Shown: one piece after another, positions 16,628 through 25,745 of the stretch | How positions within the stretch are numbered: position 1 is the stretch's first letter | Layout: each line of letters opens with the position of its first letter | From: Candidatus Bathycorpusculum grumuli | GTDB lineage: Archaea > Thermoproteota > Bathyarchaeia > Bathyarchaeales > Bathycorpusculaceae | DNA: 37,542 nucleotides | Direction of reading: 5' to 3' | Assembly (NCBI GenBank): GCA_009776805.1 | Contig: WRNB01000001.1 | Location: 34,288-71,829 of the forward strand | Notes under the pieces: generated by a model | Database searches by the model: none | What the model was told of the DNA's origin: nothing | Seen by the model: only the letters and a program-made list of their open reading frames with translations | Made by a program: the position numbers and the translations under genes

Positions 16628-17920
16628 ATGGTTAAACGTAAACTTTGTGAACCCTTAAAAGAATCCAAAGGTAGTTTGTACTTTGATGGGTTTTCAGTTG
16701 AAGAATTAGCACACAAGTATGATACCCCACTTTACGTGTTAAGTGAGAAGCGAATTCGTGAAAACTATAATCGATTATATGATGCTATAGCGAGTAAATA
16801 CAAAAATGTACGTATTTATTATGCTTGCAAGGCAAATACTAACCTTACGGTGTTAAAGATTTTACAATCTGAAGGTGCATATCTCGATGCGGTTAGTCCT
16901 GGCGAGGTTTTTATGGGTTTAAATAGTGGTTTTACTCCAGATAGCATTCTTTTCACAGGAACAAGTGTTCGAAATGATGAGCTTAAGTTTCTTGTTGATG
17001 CTGGTATAACAGTAAATATCGACAGTCAAAGTGAACTTGATCGTTTGCTTAAAATTGCTGTTCCTTCAACAATTTCTGTACGTGTTAACCCAGAAGTTGT
17101 TGCTGGACATCATGATCACTGTATTACTAGTGGACCGCAAACAAAATTTGGTTTATGGGAAGAAGATGCTCTAAAAGCGTATGCTACTGCAAAGAAGGCA
17201 AGAGTTGAACATTTTGGTATTCATATGCATATTGGTTCAGGTATTTTAGATTTTGACCCATATGTTCAGGCAGTGGAGAGACTTTTAGGTATTGCTAAAA
17301 GAGTTCACGATGAGTTAGGAATAGATTTTGAATTCATTGATATTGGTGGAGGTATTGGTGTTCCTTATCATCCAAATGATGATAATTTTGATTTATCGAT
17401 ATTTGCTTCTAGAATAGTTTCGTTGTTTAAATCTAAAGTGAATGAATATCATTTAGGTAAACCATTTTTGCACATTGAACCGGGTAGATATCTTGTTTGT
17501 GATGCAGGTATTTTGTTAACTACTGTTAACACGGTAAAAGTTACTCCTCATCGCAAATTTGTTGGTGTAGACTCAGGGTTTAACACGTTAGTGCGTCCAA
17601 CAATGTATGGGTCTTATCACCAAGTTTTGGTAGCTAACAAATTAAACGATAAATGTAGTGAAGTTTTTGATGTCGTTGGTCCAATATGTGAGTCAGGTGA
17701 TATTTTAGCTAAAGATCGTGAATTGCCACTGGTAGCTGAAGGTGATGTTTTAGTGGTTCTTAATGCTGGAGCTTATGGTTTTAGTATGAGTTCTCAATAT
17801 AATTCTCGTCCACGTGCAGCTGAAGTTATGATTCGACAAGGTAAATCTGTGATAGTTAGAGAGCGAGAACAGTTCCAAGATTTGTTAACAAGTCAACGAA
17901 TGGTGCAACGGTGTGAGTAA
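16628..17920 (+). CDS. lysA: diaminopimelate decarboxylase
   Basis: 430 residues from the ATG at 16628 (a TTG directly before it is in frame); GGTGTGA lies just upstream. This is a PLP-dependent alanine-racemase-fold enzyme. The PLP Lys is in YYACKANTNLTVLK, the glycine-rich phosphate site is DIGGGIGVPYHP, HIHIGSG-type residues appear as FGIHMHIGSGI, and the active-site Cys is in VVGPICESGDILA. It converts meso-diaminopimelate to lysine. It overlaps the dapF region by a few bases, depending on the dapF start. The coding strand is T/G-rich compared with dapA and dapB. Confidence 0.94.
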   Translation: MVKRKLCEPLKESKGSLYFDGFSVEELAHKYDTPLYVLSEKRIRENYNRLYDAIASKYKNVRIYYACKANTNLTVLKILQSEGAYLDAVSPGEVFMGLNSGFTPDSILFTGTSVRNDELKFLVDAGITVNIDSQSELDRLLKIAVPSTISVRVNPEVVAGHHDHCITSGPQTKFGLWEEDALKAYATAKKARVEHFGIHMHIGSGILDFDPYVQAVERLLGIAKRVHDELGIDFEFIDIGGGIGVPYHPNDDNFDLSIFASRIVSLFKSKVNEYHLGKPFLHIEPGRYLVCDAGILLTTVNTVKVTPHRKFVGVDSGFNTLVRPTMYGSYHQVLVANKLNDKCSEVFDVVGPICESGDILAKDRELPLVAEGDVLVVLNAGAYGFSMSSQYNSRPRAAEVMIRQGKSVIVREREQFQDLLTSQRMVQRCE

Positions 17921-17921
17921 T

Positions 17922-18770
17922 ATGCAATTTTGGAAAATGCATGGATTAGGAAACGACTACATTGTGATTGATAATCGTGATGAAAATATATTCGACAAAA
18001 CCATTTCAGCTTTAGCTAAGCAACTTTGTACGCGTAGATTTTCAGTTGGTGCGGATGGATTGTTGCTTGTTTGTAATTCAAATGTGGCTGATGTAAAAAT
18101 GCGGATTTTTAACTCTGATGGTAGTGAAGCAGAAATGTGTGGTAATGGTATTCGTTGTTTTAGTAAATATTGTTATGAAATGGGTATTATCAAAAAGTCA
18201 GAGTTTAAAGTTGAAACTTTGTCAGGCATAAAAAACATTGTTTTAACTCTGCATGGTGATCAAGTCCTAACTGTTAGGGTTGATATGGGTGCACCAAATT
18301 GGGATCGCAAATCTTTACCAATGACTGGTGAGGGTGTTTGTATAAATTGTAATTTAATTGTTGATAAGGTAATATATAACGTAACTTGTTTATCTATGGG
18401 TAATCCTCATTGTGTTATGTTTGTTGAAAATGTTGATAAAACTCCAGTTGAATATATTGGATCTCTTGTGGAAATTAATGAGGTTTTTCCTAAACGTACT
18501 AATGTAGGTTTTGTACAAGTGATAGGTAAAGACGAACTTAAAGTACGTGTTTGGGAACGTGGTTGTGGCGAAACTCTTGCATGTGGTACTGGAACTTGTG
18601 CTGCTGTTGCGGTCGCAAACAAACTTGGTAAAGTTGGTGACAAAGTTACTGTTCACGTGTTAGGTGGCAACTTACAGGTTGAAGTTGGTGAGCATAACCT
18701 GTTTTTAAGTGGTGCTGCAGAAAAAATTTACAAAGGAACTCTAATTGGAGAAAACTATAATGAACTTTGA
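17922..18770 (+). CDS. dapF: diaminopimelate epimerase
   Basis: 282 residues from the ATG at 17922. GGTGTGAGT upstream is a suitable ribosome site, and a GTG at 17913 is the alternative. The two catalytic cysteines are visible: SEAEMCGNGIRCFSKY and GCGETLACGTGTCAAVAV. It starts MQFWKMHGLGNDYIVID as usual for DapF. It interconverts LL- and meso-diaminopimelate. Its end overlaps dapL by 11 bases. Length is normal. Confidence 0.94.
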   Translation: MQFWKMHGLGNDYIVIDNRDENIFDKTISALAKQLCTRRFSVGADGLLLVCNSNVADVKMRIFNSDGSEAEMCGNGIRCFSKYCYEMGIIKKSEFKVETLSGIKNIVLTLHGDQVLTVRVDMGAPNWDRKSLPMTGEGVCINCNLIVDKVIYNVTCLSMGNPHCVMFVENVDKTPVEYIGSLVEINEVFPKRTNVGFVQVIGKDELKVRVWERGCGETLACGTGTCAAVAVANKLGKVGDKVTVHVLGGNLQVEVGEHNLFLSGAAEKIYKGTLIGENYNEL

Positions 18771-19920
18771 ATATGCCGAAAGAGTTAGACGGTTACCTCC
18801 GTATCTATTTGCTGAAATGGAAAAAATTCAAAAAGAAAAGAAAGCTCAAGGAATTGACTTAATATCTTTGAGTATTGGTGATCCTGATCTTCACCCGCCA
18901 GATTTTGTGATTGAAGCGTTGGCTAAAGAAGTGTCTAACTTGAAGAATCATAATTACTCCTTTAGTCAAGGTGAACCCGATTTTCGAGAAGCAGTGTCAG
19001 TTTGGTGTAAGACCCGTTTTAATGTAGATGTTGCACATGACCAAGTGGTTGCGTTGTTGGGTTCTAAAGAAGGTCTTGCAAATATTGCTCGTGCTTTTAT
19101 TAATCCTGGTGATAAAGTGCTTGTGCCTAATCCATCTTATCCAGTGTATGCTAATGGTAGTACTATTCTTTGTGATGGTACAGTTGTGCCAATGCCGATG
19201 CTTGAAGATAATAATTTCCAACCAGATTTGGATGCAATTGATGTTGATAATGCACGTTTGATGTTTCTTAATTATCCTAATAATCCTACAGCTGCGGTTG
19301 TTGATAAAAAATTCTTAAAAAAAGCTGTAGATTTTGCTAAAGATAATAATATAATTCTTTGTTATGATAATGCGTATTCAGAAATTACGTATGATGACTA
19401 TCGTGCTCCAAGTATTCTTGAAGTTCCAGGTGCTGATAAAGTTGCAATTGAATTTCATTCTTTGTCTAAAACTTTTAATATGACTGGTGATCGAATTGCG
19501 TTTGCTGTTGGTAATAAACAACTTGTTGCTGGTTTAACAAAAATTAAATCTCAAATTGATTCTGGACCGCCAGTTTATATCCAAAAAGTTGCAACCACTG
19601 CTTTAAGTGTTTATAAAAATTGTGGTCAACCAGAATTTTTGCGTAAAAATAATCAACTTTTGCAAGAGCGGCGTGATTTACTTGTTAATACGTTGACAAA
19701 AATTGGTTATCCATGTAAAGTGCCAAAAGCAACTTTTTATGTGTGGGTTAATTGTAAAGGTGATTCAATGAAGTTTGCTGCTAAATTGCTTGATGTTGGT
19801 GTCGCTGTAACTCCAGGTGTTGGTTTTGGTAAATATGGTGAAGGGTATATACGTATTACGTTTACTCGTCCAAAAGAGCGTATCAAAGAAGCTTGTGAGC
19901 GTATCGCAAGTGCTTTCTAA
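18760..19920 (+). CDS. dapL: LL-diaminopimelate aminotransferase
   Basis: 386 residues from the ATG at 18760, with GGAG 9 bases upstream; the in-frame TTG at 18745 would place the ribosome site inside the gene. This is a class I/II PLP aminotransferase. Family positions include SIGDPDLHPPDFVIEAL, the PLP region GSKEGLANIARAFINPGD, MFLNYPNNPTAAV, the PLP Lys in FHSLSKTFNMTGDRIAFAVG and the Arg in EGYIRITFTRPKERI. DapL converts tetrahydrodipicolinate directly to LL-DAP, so no succinylase or acetylase genes are needed. That matches the gene content of the operon. The coding strand is strongly T/G-rich, with NNT codons dominating. Confidence 0.88.
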   Translation: MNFEYAERVRRLPPYLFAEMEKIQKEKKAQGIDLISLSIGDPDLHPPDFVIEALAKEVSNLKNHNYSFSQGEPDFREAVSVWCKTRFNVDVAHDQVVALLGSKEGLANIARAFINPGDKVLVPNPSYPVYANGSTILCDGTVVPMPMLEDNNFQPDLDAIDVDNARLMFLNYPNNPTAAVVDKKFLKKAVDFAKDNNIILCYDNAYSEITYDDYRAPSILEVPGADKVAIEFHSLSKTFNMTGDRIAFAVGNKQLVAGLTKIKSQIDSGPPVYIQKVATTALSVYKNCGQPEFLRKNNQLLQERRDLLVNTLTKIGYPCKVPKATFYVWVNCKGDSMKFAAKLLDVGVAVTPGVGFGKYGEGYIRITFTRPKERIKEACERIASAF

Positions 19921-20172
19921 CATTTTTTATATGTGTAGATGGTTTTTAAATTGTTAGCTCTATAGTGTTTATGGTGAGGTGAGGTAGGTTTTGTTGGGTT
20001 GTAGGTTTTAGGAGTGTTTCAATATAGTTGGTGTTAAATGTTTTTTTGTTGTGTTGTTTGTTTGTTGGTTGGTTGTTGTGGGTGAAGTAGTGTGGTGTGG
20101 TGGTTGTTTTTTTGTGGTGTGAATTTTTTGTCAAACTGTGTTGTAGTGTTAGTTAGAAATGAATGGTGATAG
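19921..20172. other. convergent intergenic G/T-rich block
   Basis: After a T-run terminator (CATTTTTTATATG) the plus strand is nearly all G and T from about 19960 to 20110. It continues the G/T bias of dapL. Frames on the minus strand are Asn/Thr/His/Lys low-complexity and not genes. Confidence 0.6.
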
Positions 20173-21279
20173 TTACCTTTTGAGGTATGTCACATTTTTT
20201 AGGTATGCCATTTCTATGCCTTCTTTTTCAAAAGCTTCTCTTATAGCTAAATTAATTTCTTGTTGGACTTCAAGGTAACTGCCATAGTCTGGTGCGTGGA
20301 CGAAATAGCTGATGAAGAATTTTAGGCTGTATTCACCAAATTCGTTAAATTTTACAAATTGCGGTGATGCTCCTTTAACGTTTTTTATTATCTCTGTGAT
20401 CATTGGCGAAATTTTTTTAAGCTTCTCATTTGGTGTATCGTAATTTACGCCGATGTTGAAGACTATTCTTCTTTTTTGTAGTTTTCTAAAGTTTCTAATA
20501 TATATTGTAGAGAGTTCTTTGTTTGAAACTACTAATTCTTCGCCTTGTAAGAGTTGGAGTCTTGTGGTTAGGATGCCAATGTTTTTAACTGTTCCACTGT
20601 GTTCATTTATGTAAATGTAGTCGCCTATTTCAAATGGGCGGTCAATGTAAACGTAAATTGCGCTAAATAGATCGCTTAAAGTGCTTTGGAGTGCGAAAGC
20701 TAAGATGATGCCGCTGATTGTTGCATTAGTAGCTATGGATTGCCATAGTCCTGTTAACCCTAACAAATTTGTAATTGTTAAAGCTGCAATAATGAAAATG
20801 ATTGCTGTTATAACTTGTTTGATTACAAACGTTGCATGTTTATTGTTTTTTCCACTTTTTTGCGTTGTTACATCTGCAATTTGATCAATAAAAATTTTTG
20901 CAACTTTTGAAATAGCATATGCTGCAAGCAATATTTGTATAATTAAAAATAAACTATCTAATACATAATTGTACGGTTTAAGAAATGACAATGGAGACAC
21001 TGAAAATCGGATAACTAAAATTCCAATTAAAATTATCATAACCGTTTTCATAGCTTTCGCTATTTTGTCATCCAAGTTTGTCGCAGTTTTTGCTGTCCAA
21101 CGATTAACATATTTGTTAATAATAGTGTACGAAACTAAACCTGCTAATCCAATTATAATGAATATTAAGGTTGAAACCAAAATTTCTGCACTCGTAGCAC
21201 TAATATTTAACGTTTTTTGAATTGTACTACTTAAGCTAGCAATAGCTGAGGCATTAGTGACAGTTTCATCTAAACTCAT
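20173..21279 (-). CDS. MscS-family mechanosensitive channel
   Basis: 368 residues. About four to five transmembrane helices precede the MscS core: ILVSTLIFIIIGLAGLVSYT, VMIILIGILVIRF, SLFLIIQILLAAYAISKV and AIIFIIAALTITNLLGLTGL. The pore-lining helix and beta domain read GIILAFALQSTLSDLFSAIY, DRPFEIGDYIYINEHSGTV and GILTTRLQLLQGEELVVSN, ending in a mixed cytoplasmic domain. It probably opens under membrane tension to release solutes after osmotic downshock. GAGAGGA lies 12 bases before the ATG. It is separate from mtdB. Confidence 0.9.
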   Translation of the reverse strand: MSLDETVTNASAIASLSSTIQKTLNISATSAEILVSTLIFIIIGLAGLVSYTIINKYVNRWTAKTATNLDDKIAKAMKTVMIILIGILVIRFSVSPLSFLKPYNYVLDSLFLIIQILLAAYAISKVAKIFIDQIADVTTQKSGKNNKHATFVIKQVITAIIFIIAALTITNLLGLTGLWQSIATNATISGIILAFALQSTLSDLFSAIYVYIDRPFEIGDYIYINEHSGTVKNIGILTTRLQLLQGEELVVSNKELSTIYIRNFRKLQKRRIVFNIGVNYDTPNEKLKKISPMITEIIKNVKGASPQFVKFNEFGEYSLKFFISYFVHAPDYGSYLEVQQEINLAIREAFEKEGIEMAYLKNVTYLKR

Positions 21280-21373
21280 TTAACTCAAAATCCTCTCTTT
21301 AATATTTCTTGAATTACAAGGATTCAGAGCGCATTAAGTAACTCACATAAATAAACATCTTTCTTAATAAATG

Positions 21374-21381
21374 AAAAAAAA
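21374..21381 (-). terminator. oligo-T terminator after the MtdB-like gene
   Basis: Eight consecutive T on the minus strand, 16 bases after the stop at 21397. This matches archaeal intrinsic termination and separates mtdB from mscS. Confidence 0.5.
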
Positions 21382-21396
21382 GATTGAGTAGCTACC

Positions 21397-22329
21397 TTAT
21401 TTTGCAGCAGCTTTTGCAAGTTTTTTTAGAATGGCTTCTTTTGCTATAGTGTAAGCAATTGAATAATCAAAAAGCCCCTGCGCTTCAGACGTTGCACGAG
21501 TAATCATTTCTGTTTCAGTTTTAAGTTTTAATTTACCAATTGATAAAGCACCAATCCCAAAAACACCTGGTTTTAATTCGATATTGTCATCGTTGGAACC
21601 TAAACCTTCAACACCTAAAGGTTTAATCGCGTTAATATCTGCAATAATTTTACATTTTGTTGCCGAATCGATATCTGTTTTAGTTAACAGTTGTACTCCG
21701 CCTGCACCTGCTGCAAGAATAATTTCAGCATCACGTATTGCGTCTGTTGTTTGTTCTGGTTTACTAACTTCAACAACTTTGACTCTTTGTGCACACACTT
21801 CACTGTTGATTTTGTCAGCAATAACTTGACCTTTGGCAAGACTGCGGCTGGTGATTGTAACATCTGCTTTTTCTGCAGCATAAATACGTGCAGCTGTTTG
21901 ACCAACTGGTCCAGTGCCTGCAAGAACTGTAACTTTTTTGCCTTCAAGAGAACCTAAATTTTTTTCCATAGATGCACCAAATGTTTTTGCTACTGCTGCT
22001 GCAGCTGTTGAATATCCTCCTCTTGGATCAACAATAATACTGTTTCCCCATGGAGCTGACTTCATGGCATTTTGTGTTGCAGCGACAACTTTTTCTACTT
22101 CTTCAAAGTTACTTCCGTTGATGAAAATTTTTGTGTGAGCCGCACCTACTGGACCACGTGGGAACAGTAAATCAAAGACAATCTTTGGAGCATCTTCGCC
22201 TGTTACATTTTCATACTTAAATATCATGGAGTCTGGAAAACAATCAACTGCTACTAGCAAGTCAAATGGACTGCAATATTTATCTGTATCAAGAAAAACG
22301 AAAACTGTTTTGTAATTTTGTTGTGCCAT
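21397..22329 (-). CDS. mtdB: NAD(P)-dependent methylene-tetrahydromethanopterin dehydrogenase (MtdB-like)
   Basis: 310 residues from the ATG at 22329, with GGAG and AGGTG upstream; an in-frame TTG at 22368 is less likely. The N-terminal domain has VFVFLDTDKYCSPFDLLVAV and LFPRGPVGAAHTKIFING. The Rossmann domain has TVLAGTGPVGQTAARIYAAE and VTITSRSLAKG, and the C-terminus includes VFGIGALSIGKLKL. The family oxidises methylene-H4MPT to methenyl-H4MPT (or the folate analogue in MtdA) with NAD(P). In most methanogens the step is done by F420-dependent Mtd, so an MtdB-type enzyme in an archaeon would couple the C1 branch to NAD(P)H. Substrate choice (H4MPT or H4F) is inference. Confidence 0.8.
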   Translation of the reverse strand: MAQQNYKTVFVFLDTDKYCSPFDLLVAVDCFPDSMIFKYENVTGEDAPKIVFDLLFPRGPVGAAHTKIFINGSNFEEVEKVVAATQNAMKSAPWGNSIIVDPRGGYSTAAAAVAKTFGASMEKNLGSLEGKKVTVLAGTGPVGQTAARIYAAEKADVTITSRSLAKGQVIADKINSEVCAQRVKVVEVSKPEQTTDAIRDAEIILAAGAGGVQLLTKTDIDSATKCKIIADINAIKPLGVEGLGSNDDNIELKPGVFGIGALSIGKLKLKTETEMITRATSEAQGLFDYSIAYTIAKEAILKKLAKAAAK

Positions 22330-22851
22330 ATTTTTTACACCTACTCCTCTTGGAATGTAGTTTAACAATTTAAGAATTATCTACAAACAATAACTAAAGA
22401 GACAAATAAACAAGTAAATTAAAGCTATACACTATTTGTTATGATGAACTTGATTAACGCGCCAAGGTTGACAAATTTGACAGATTATTTTTGTTTGATT
22501 ATGGAAAATATGGCGTCACTACATTTTAGTTTTGTTTTTACTTACTCGGTTTAACCGAAACCAAAAACGAACAATTTTTCTGCACACTTTACAAATAATT
22601 TTACTTGTAAGATACTAACAGTCTACAAAAAAAGAATGCTATTTGACATGTTGGTTCAACAAAGAGTGATTATTGGGAAATAGTGAATAACAATGAGGAA
22701 CTTGAAGTATAATAGTTTTCTTGTTCAAAAATTTTGGTTAAACCTGTAATTGGTTTTGACGTCGTTAGGGTATGTTACTATGTTTGAGTCTATCATTTTA
22801 TAAAACTGTTTTTATCCTGAAACGTAACCTCACAAAATGTATAAAGGAATA

Positions 22852-22888
22852 TTGTAACCTGAATTCCCGAAAAAATTTTAACCTACAG
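22852..22888 (+). repeat. solo end of the TGTAACCTGAA repeat element
   Basis: TTGTAACCTGAATTCCCG followed by AAAAAATTTTAACCTACAG closely matches both terminal repeats of the element at 33051-33295. No inverted partner was found nearby, so this is a remnant or a second, badly decayed copy. Confidence 0.6.
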
Positions 22889-23108
22889 GAACCGGCAAAC
22901 CAAACGCCTCAAACAAAACCCGTTACAGCTTAGGTTTACTATACTAGAGTTTCTTATTACGTTATAATAACCCCTGAAATCATCTAATAGATGTTATAGT
23001 GACATTTTATCCAACAATTGGCAGCTCCTTCACTGTACATGCATGGGCTTGGATTACTTCAACTGGCAGTGGTGGCGGCTGGGAATATCTGTAATCTGAA
23101 AAATAACT

Positions 23109-23133
23109 ATAGCAACGTTTTGTACATTGCTAT
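23109..23133. repeat. 7-bp inverted repeat (hairpin)
   Basis: ATAGCAA at 23109-23115 pairs with TTGCTAT at 23127-23133 around an 11-base loop. It lies 70 bases from a stronger hairpin in the same gene-free region. Confidence 0.4.
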
Positions 23134-23201
23134 GCATTTTTCTCTTTTTTCCAAAGTTAACACGCAAAAGAGTTGGTGTGCATTTAAATCTCGGTGAAAA
23201 T

Positions 23202-23240
23202 ATGCGTCTTATTATACGCTCATTTTCCGCTAAGACGCAT
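23202..23240. repeat. 10-bp perfect inverted repeat (hairpin)
   Basis: ATGCGTCTTA at 23202-23211 is the exact reverse complement of TAAGACGCAT at 23231-23240, with a 19-base loop. It could be an RNA structure or a protein site. Confidence 0.5.
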
Positions 23241-23471
23241 CTTTTTGTACCATTTTTTGGAAAATAGTGCCACAAATACACGTATGTATCTGTATGTTTA
23301 CACATGTTACTATTGTCTTTGTATTTTGTTTTATTTGTTGTGTTTTGTTGTTTGGTTACAGTAGTATTGTGATTGTTGGTGTTGATTGATGAAGTTGTGA
23401 ATTGGAGTCTGTATTTGATGAGTTAATGACACGTATCGTTGGTTATATTTACCATGTTTACAGTTGTACAA

Positions 23472-24626
23472 CTAAATATGCACCTTTTTCTTTATCGATA
23501 CCACAACAAGTGCCAAACCAATTATTATAACTAAAACAGCAACAACAAAACCCCACAAAGTATCCGAAGAATTTGACTGCTCAAAGGATTTATCCAAAGG
23601 AAATTCAGGGGTACCTAAATGACCTGTTTCCCAACAATAAGCAATCTCACCAGTATCCCCCCAAACACCAACCTGAACACCGTCAATGTTATCTATATTT
23701 TGGTTAAAATAAAATCTGGCCTGCCACATAGGATAAAGAACCAAAGCATCCCTGTCTTTACTATAACTTGTACCCACACCTTGCTCAAGAAGTTCATTAT
23801 TTAAAGGATTATTATACAACTGCCCCGGAATCATGTTAAGACCTATGTCAGACCGCTCCAAATCCCACTCAATATTAACATCATTCTCACCTAACACAAA
23901 GAAAGTGTCACAAAATATTTGAGCTACCTCAAAAGCAAAATCCGTAAATTCTGCTTTAGACAAAGTATTCACATCACAAACACTATAAAGTCCAAAAGTA
24001 TCACTAAAAACAATATGATCATCAGTAATCTCTATTGACAAAGACTTGTTTGGAAGCTCAACACCATTAGCAATGCTGCCAAGTCCAAAACTCTGTTTTG
24101 ACACATAAAGTGACAGATCATCTGAAGACACTTTTGTTGGAAGATTACTTGATACTGTATTAAATAAATCTAAACCTGCGAACTTGTCTACAGTAAATAT
24201 GTCATATTTTTGTGCAAAATCCATGTATCGCTCAAAAAAACTCTGCAACTCTCCAACTGAACCCTTAAAAGGTTCTATTGCATAATGAAAAGAAGTGTCA
24301 GCACGGATGTTAACCCATTCTGGAAAACCATTATAAAATTCACTCATCACAGTTACTACATCACCTTTTGTGTCAACAAGCCAAAAACCACACTGTTCTA
24401 CCTCAACAGTTTCACCATATCTATAGGTTGTACCATAATAGGTGTGGCCCTCCATTTTATCATACTTTGATAAATCAAGTCCGATGACATCTGTTAGAAG
24501 AGCAGGTAATTTTTCCTCAGCAGTAAATCCGCTAACACCAACAACACCTCTGCTACAAACAGAAACAAATAAAGAACAAACTAGCAAACTTAGTATAAAT
24601 GTTCCAACAATTTTGTATTTTCTCAT
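23472..24626 (-). CDS. surface protein with signal peptide and C-terminal anchor, family not recognised
   Basis: 384 residues. The N-terminal export signal is IVGTFILSLLVCSLFVSVCS. The extracellular part, of about 320 residues, is rich in aromatic and acidic residues (GHTYYGTTYRYGETVEVEQC, VQVGVWGDTGEIAYCWETGH). A C-terminal helix WGFVVAVLVIIIGLALVVV is followed by the basic tail SIKKKVHI. I do not recognise the family; the V-x-V-G-V-W-G-DTGEI segment resembles PepSY-like propeptide repeats but too weakly to assign. It sits 18 bases downstream of the next secreted-protein gene, with AAGGTG before the ATG, so the two form an operon. Confidence 0.8.
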   Translation of the reverse strand: MRKYKIVGTFILSLLVCSLFVSVCSRGVVGVSGFTAEEKLPALLTDVIGLDLSKYDKMEGHTYYGTTYRYGETVEVEQCGFWLVDTKGDVVTVMSEFYNGFPEWVNIRADTSFHYAIEPFKGSVGELQSFFERYMDFAQKYDIFTVDKFAGLDLFNTVSSNLPTKVSSDDLSLYVSKQSFGLGSIANGVELPNKSLSIEITDDHIVFSDTFGLYSVCDVNTLSKAEFTDFAFEVAQIFCDTFFVLGENDVNIEWDLERSDIGLNMIPGQLYNNPLNNELLEQGVGTSYSKDRDALVLYPMWQARFYFNQNIDNIDGVQVGVWGDTGEIAYCWETGHLGTPEFPLDKSFEQSNSSDTLWGFVVAVLVIIIGLALVVVSIKKKVHI

Positions 24627-24644
24627 TATAATACACCTTCAATA

Positions 24645-25745
24645 TTAATTTGGTAAGACCATATTTCCTTTGCCAAGTACTCGCAGTTTACAATAAAACC
24701 AATAATTTGGGAAATCTTGACTGTTCATCCATTGACCAGTATTAAGTATTGAACTATTAAAATTATAGTCCGTATTAGTTCCTGATACCTTTCCAAAACC
24801 CATTTTCGCAGCATAATCAAGTGAATCTCTTATTGTTTGATGAGCACCGTTATTTTCATAGCCTAAGGCACACCTGTAAAAATAGTACACAAAAAACAGG
24901 TACTCTAAACTAGTGCTGCTGTTAATAGCAGGCGGTTTATCACCCATGAATGGCGAAGTATTTTCCCAACCTATGTACGTGTAACTACCTGATGTACTGC
25001 TATAACCATTTATATTCATGCCAGTGGTGCCAGTCCAAGCATAAGGCATCCCCACACTGTTATAACCAATATTAGGTCCAATCATCACTAAATGGTTGTA
25101 ACCATATTGAGTATTTGGATTACTAGGTGGTGGGTTTGTAGGAGTTGGAGCAGGCCAAGTAACTCCTGAAATATTCTGCCAAGCACCATTATTACCCCAA
25201 TAAAGACCACCATTACCACAAGTCCACATAAACGTAAAATAGTTCTTACTATTCCCATAAGAAGTAGCGTGATTATATATCTCATAATCAAAAACATAAG
25301 AGTTAGTTACATTAGTAAAACAACCAAAATACCCGTAAGGAGATGGCGAGTTAGGAGCAGATGGATGATTAAAATCGCCAACCCACCAATTTGTTGACCA
25401 GTCAAAATTATAACTTGGATTAGCAACTATGTCAAGTACATTATAAACGTTAGTGGTAGTTGTTCCACCTCCTGAAACTGTTCCACCAGCATAATTATTC
25501 AGACGCTCCCAACCATTACTACCACTAGTACTGGGAAACATGTCATAAATTTGATTGCTTACAGTTTGCTCTCTGACATATTCTGTTGAATTATAACGTG
25601 ACGTACCGTTTGCATAATTTAAGTTATTTAGGTTGCCCCATGTAGCAGATAATTTTTTTGCACTTACTGGTTTAACATCAATAATTATGAAAGAAGTTAA
25701 TAACAATGCGGTTATAAGCAGATAAACACCAAATTTATTCGCCAA
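24645..25745 (-). CDS. secreted Asn/Gly/Tyr/Trp-rich protein, family not recognised
   Basis: 366 residues starting at a TTG (25745), which is decided by a strong GAGGAGAG ribosome site 5-6 bases upstream. The signal peptide is VYLLITALLLTSFIIIDVKPVSA. The mature part has very high Asn, Gly, Ser, Tyr and Trp and few charges, with a Pro-rich linker (WPAPTPTNPPPSNPN). No membrane anchor is visible, so it is released or bound to the neighbouring anchored protein at 23472-24626. No catalytic motif is apparent; YNHATSYGNSKNYFTFMWTC and AHQTIRDSLDYAAKMGFGK could belong to a papain-like or carbohydrate-binding fold, but I cannot assign it. Confidence 0.8.
   Translation of the reverse strand: MANKFGVYLLITALLLTSFIIIDVKPVSAKKLSATWGNLNNLNYANGTSRYNSTEYVREQTVSNQIYDMFPSTSGSNGWERLNNYAGGTVSGGGTTTTNVYNVLDIVANPSYNFDWSTNWWVGDFNHPSAPNSPSPYGYFGCFTNVTNSYVFDYEIYNHATSYGNSKNYFTFMWTCGNGGLYWGNNGAWQNISGVTWPAPTPTNPPPSNPNTQYGYNHLVMIGPNIGYNSVGMPYAWTGTTGMNINGYSSTSGSYTYIGWENTSPFMGDKPPAINSSTSLEYLFFVYYFYRCALGYENNGAHQTIRDSLDYAAKMGFGKVSGTNTDYNFNSSILNTGQWMNSQDFPNYWFYCKLRVLGKGNMVLPN

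Larger units (their letters stand above)
22369..23471. other. 1.1-kb gene-free region with a MITE end and two hairpins
   Basis: No ORF looks real; the 83-codon minus-strand frame at 23054-23305 overlaps a strong hairpin and has no protein character. It holds a solo repeat end (22852-22888) and inverted repeats at 23109-23133 and 23202-23240. Promoter elements for the flanking minus-strand mtdB must lie at the left edge. Confidence 0.5.

Noticed and set aside
23054-23305. 83-codon minus-strand frame
   Set aside because: Lies across a perfect hairpin, no ribosome site, no family likeness.
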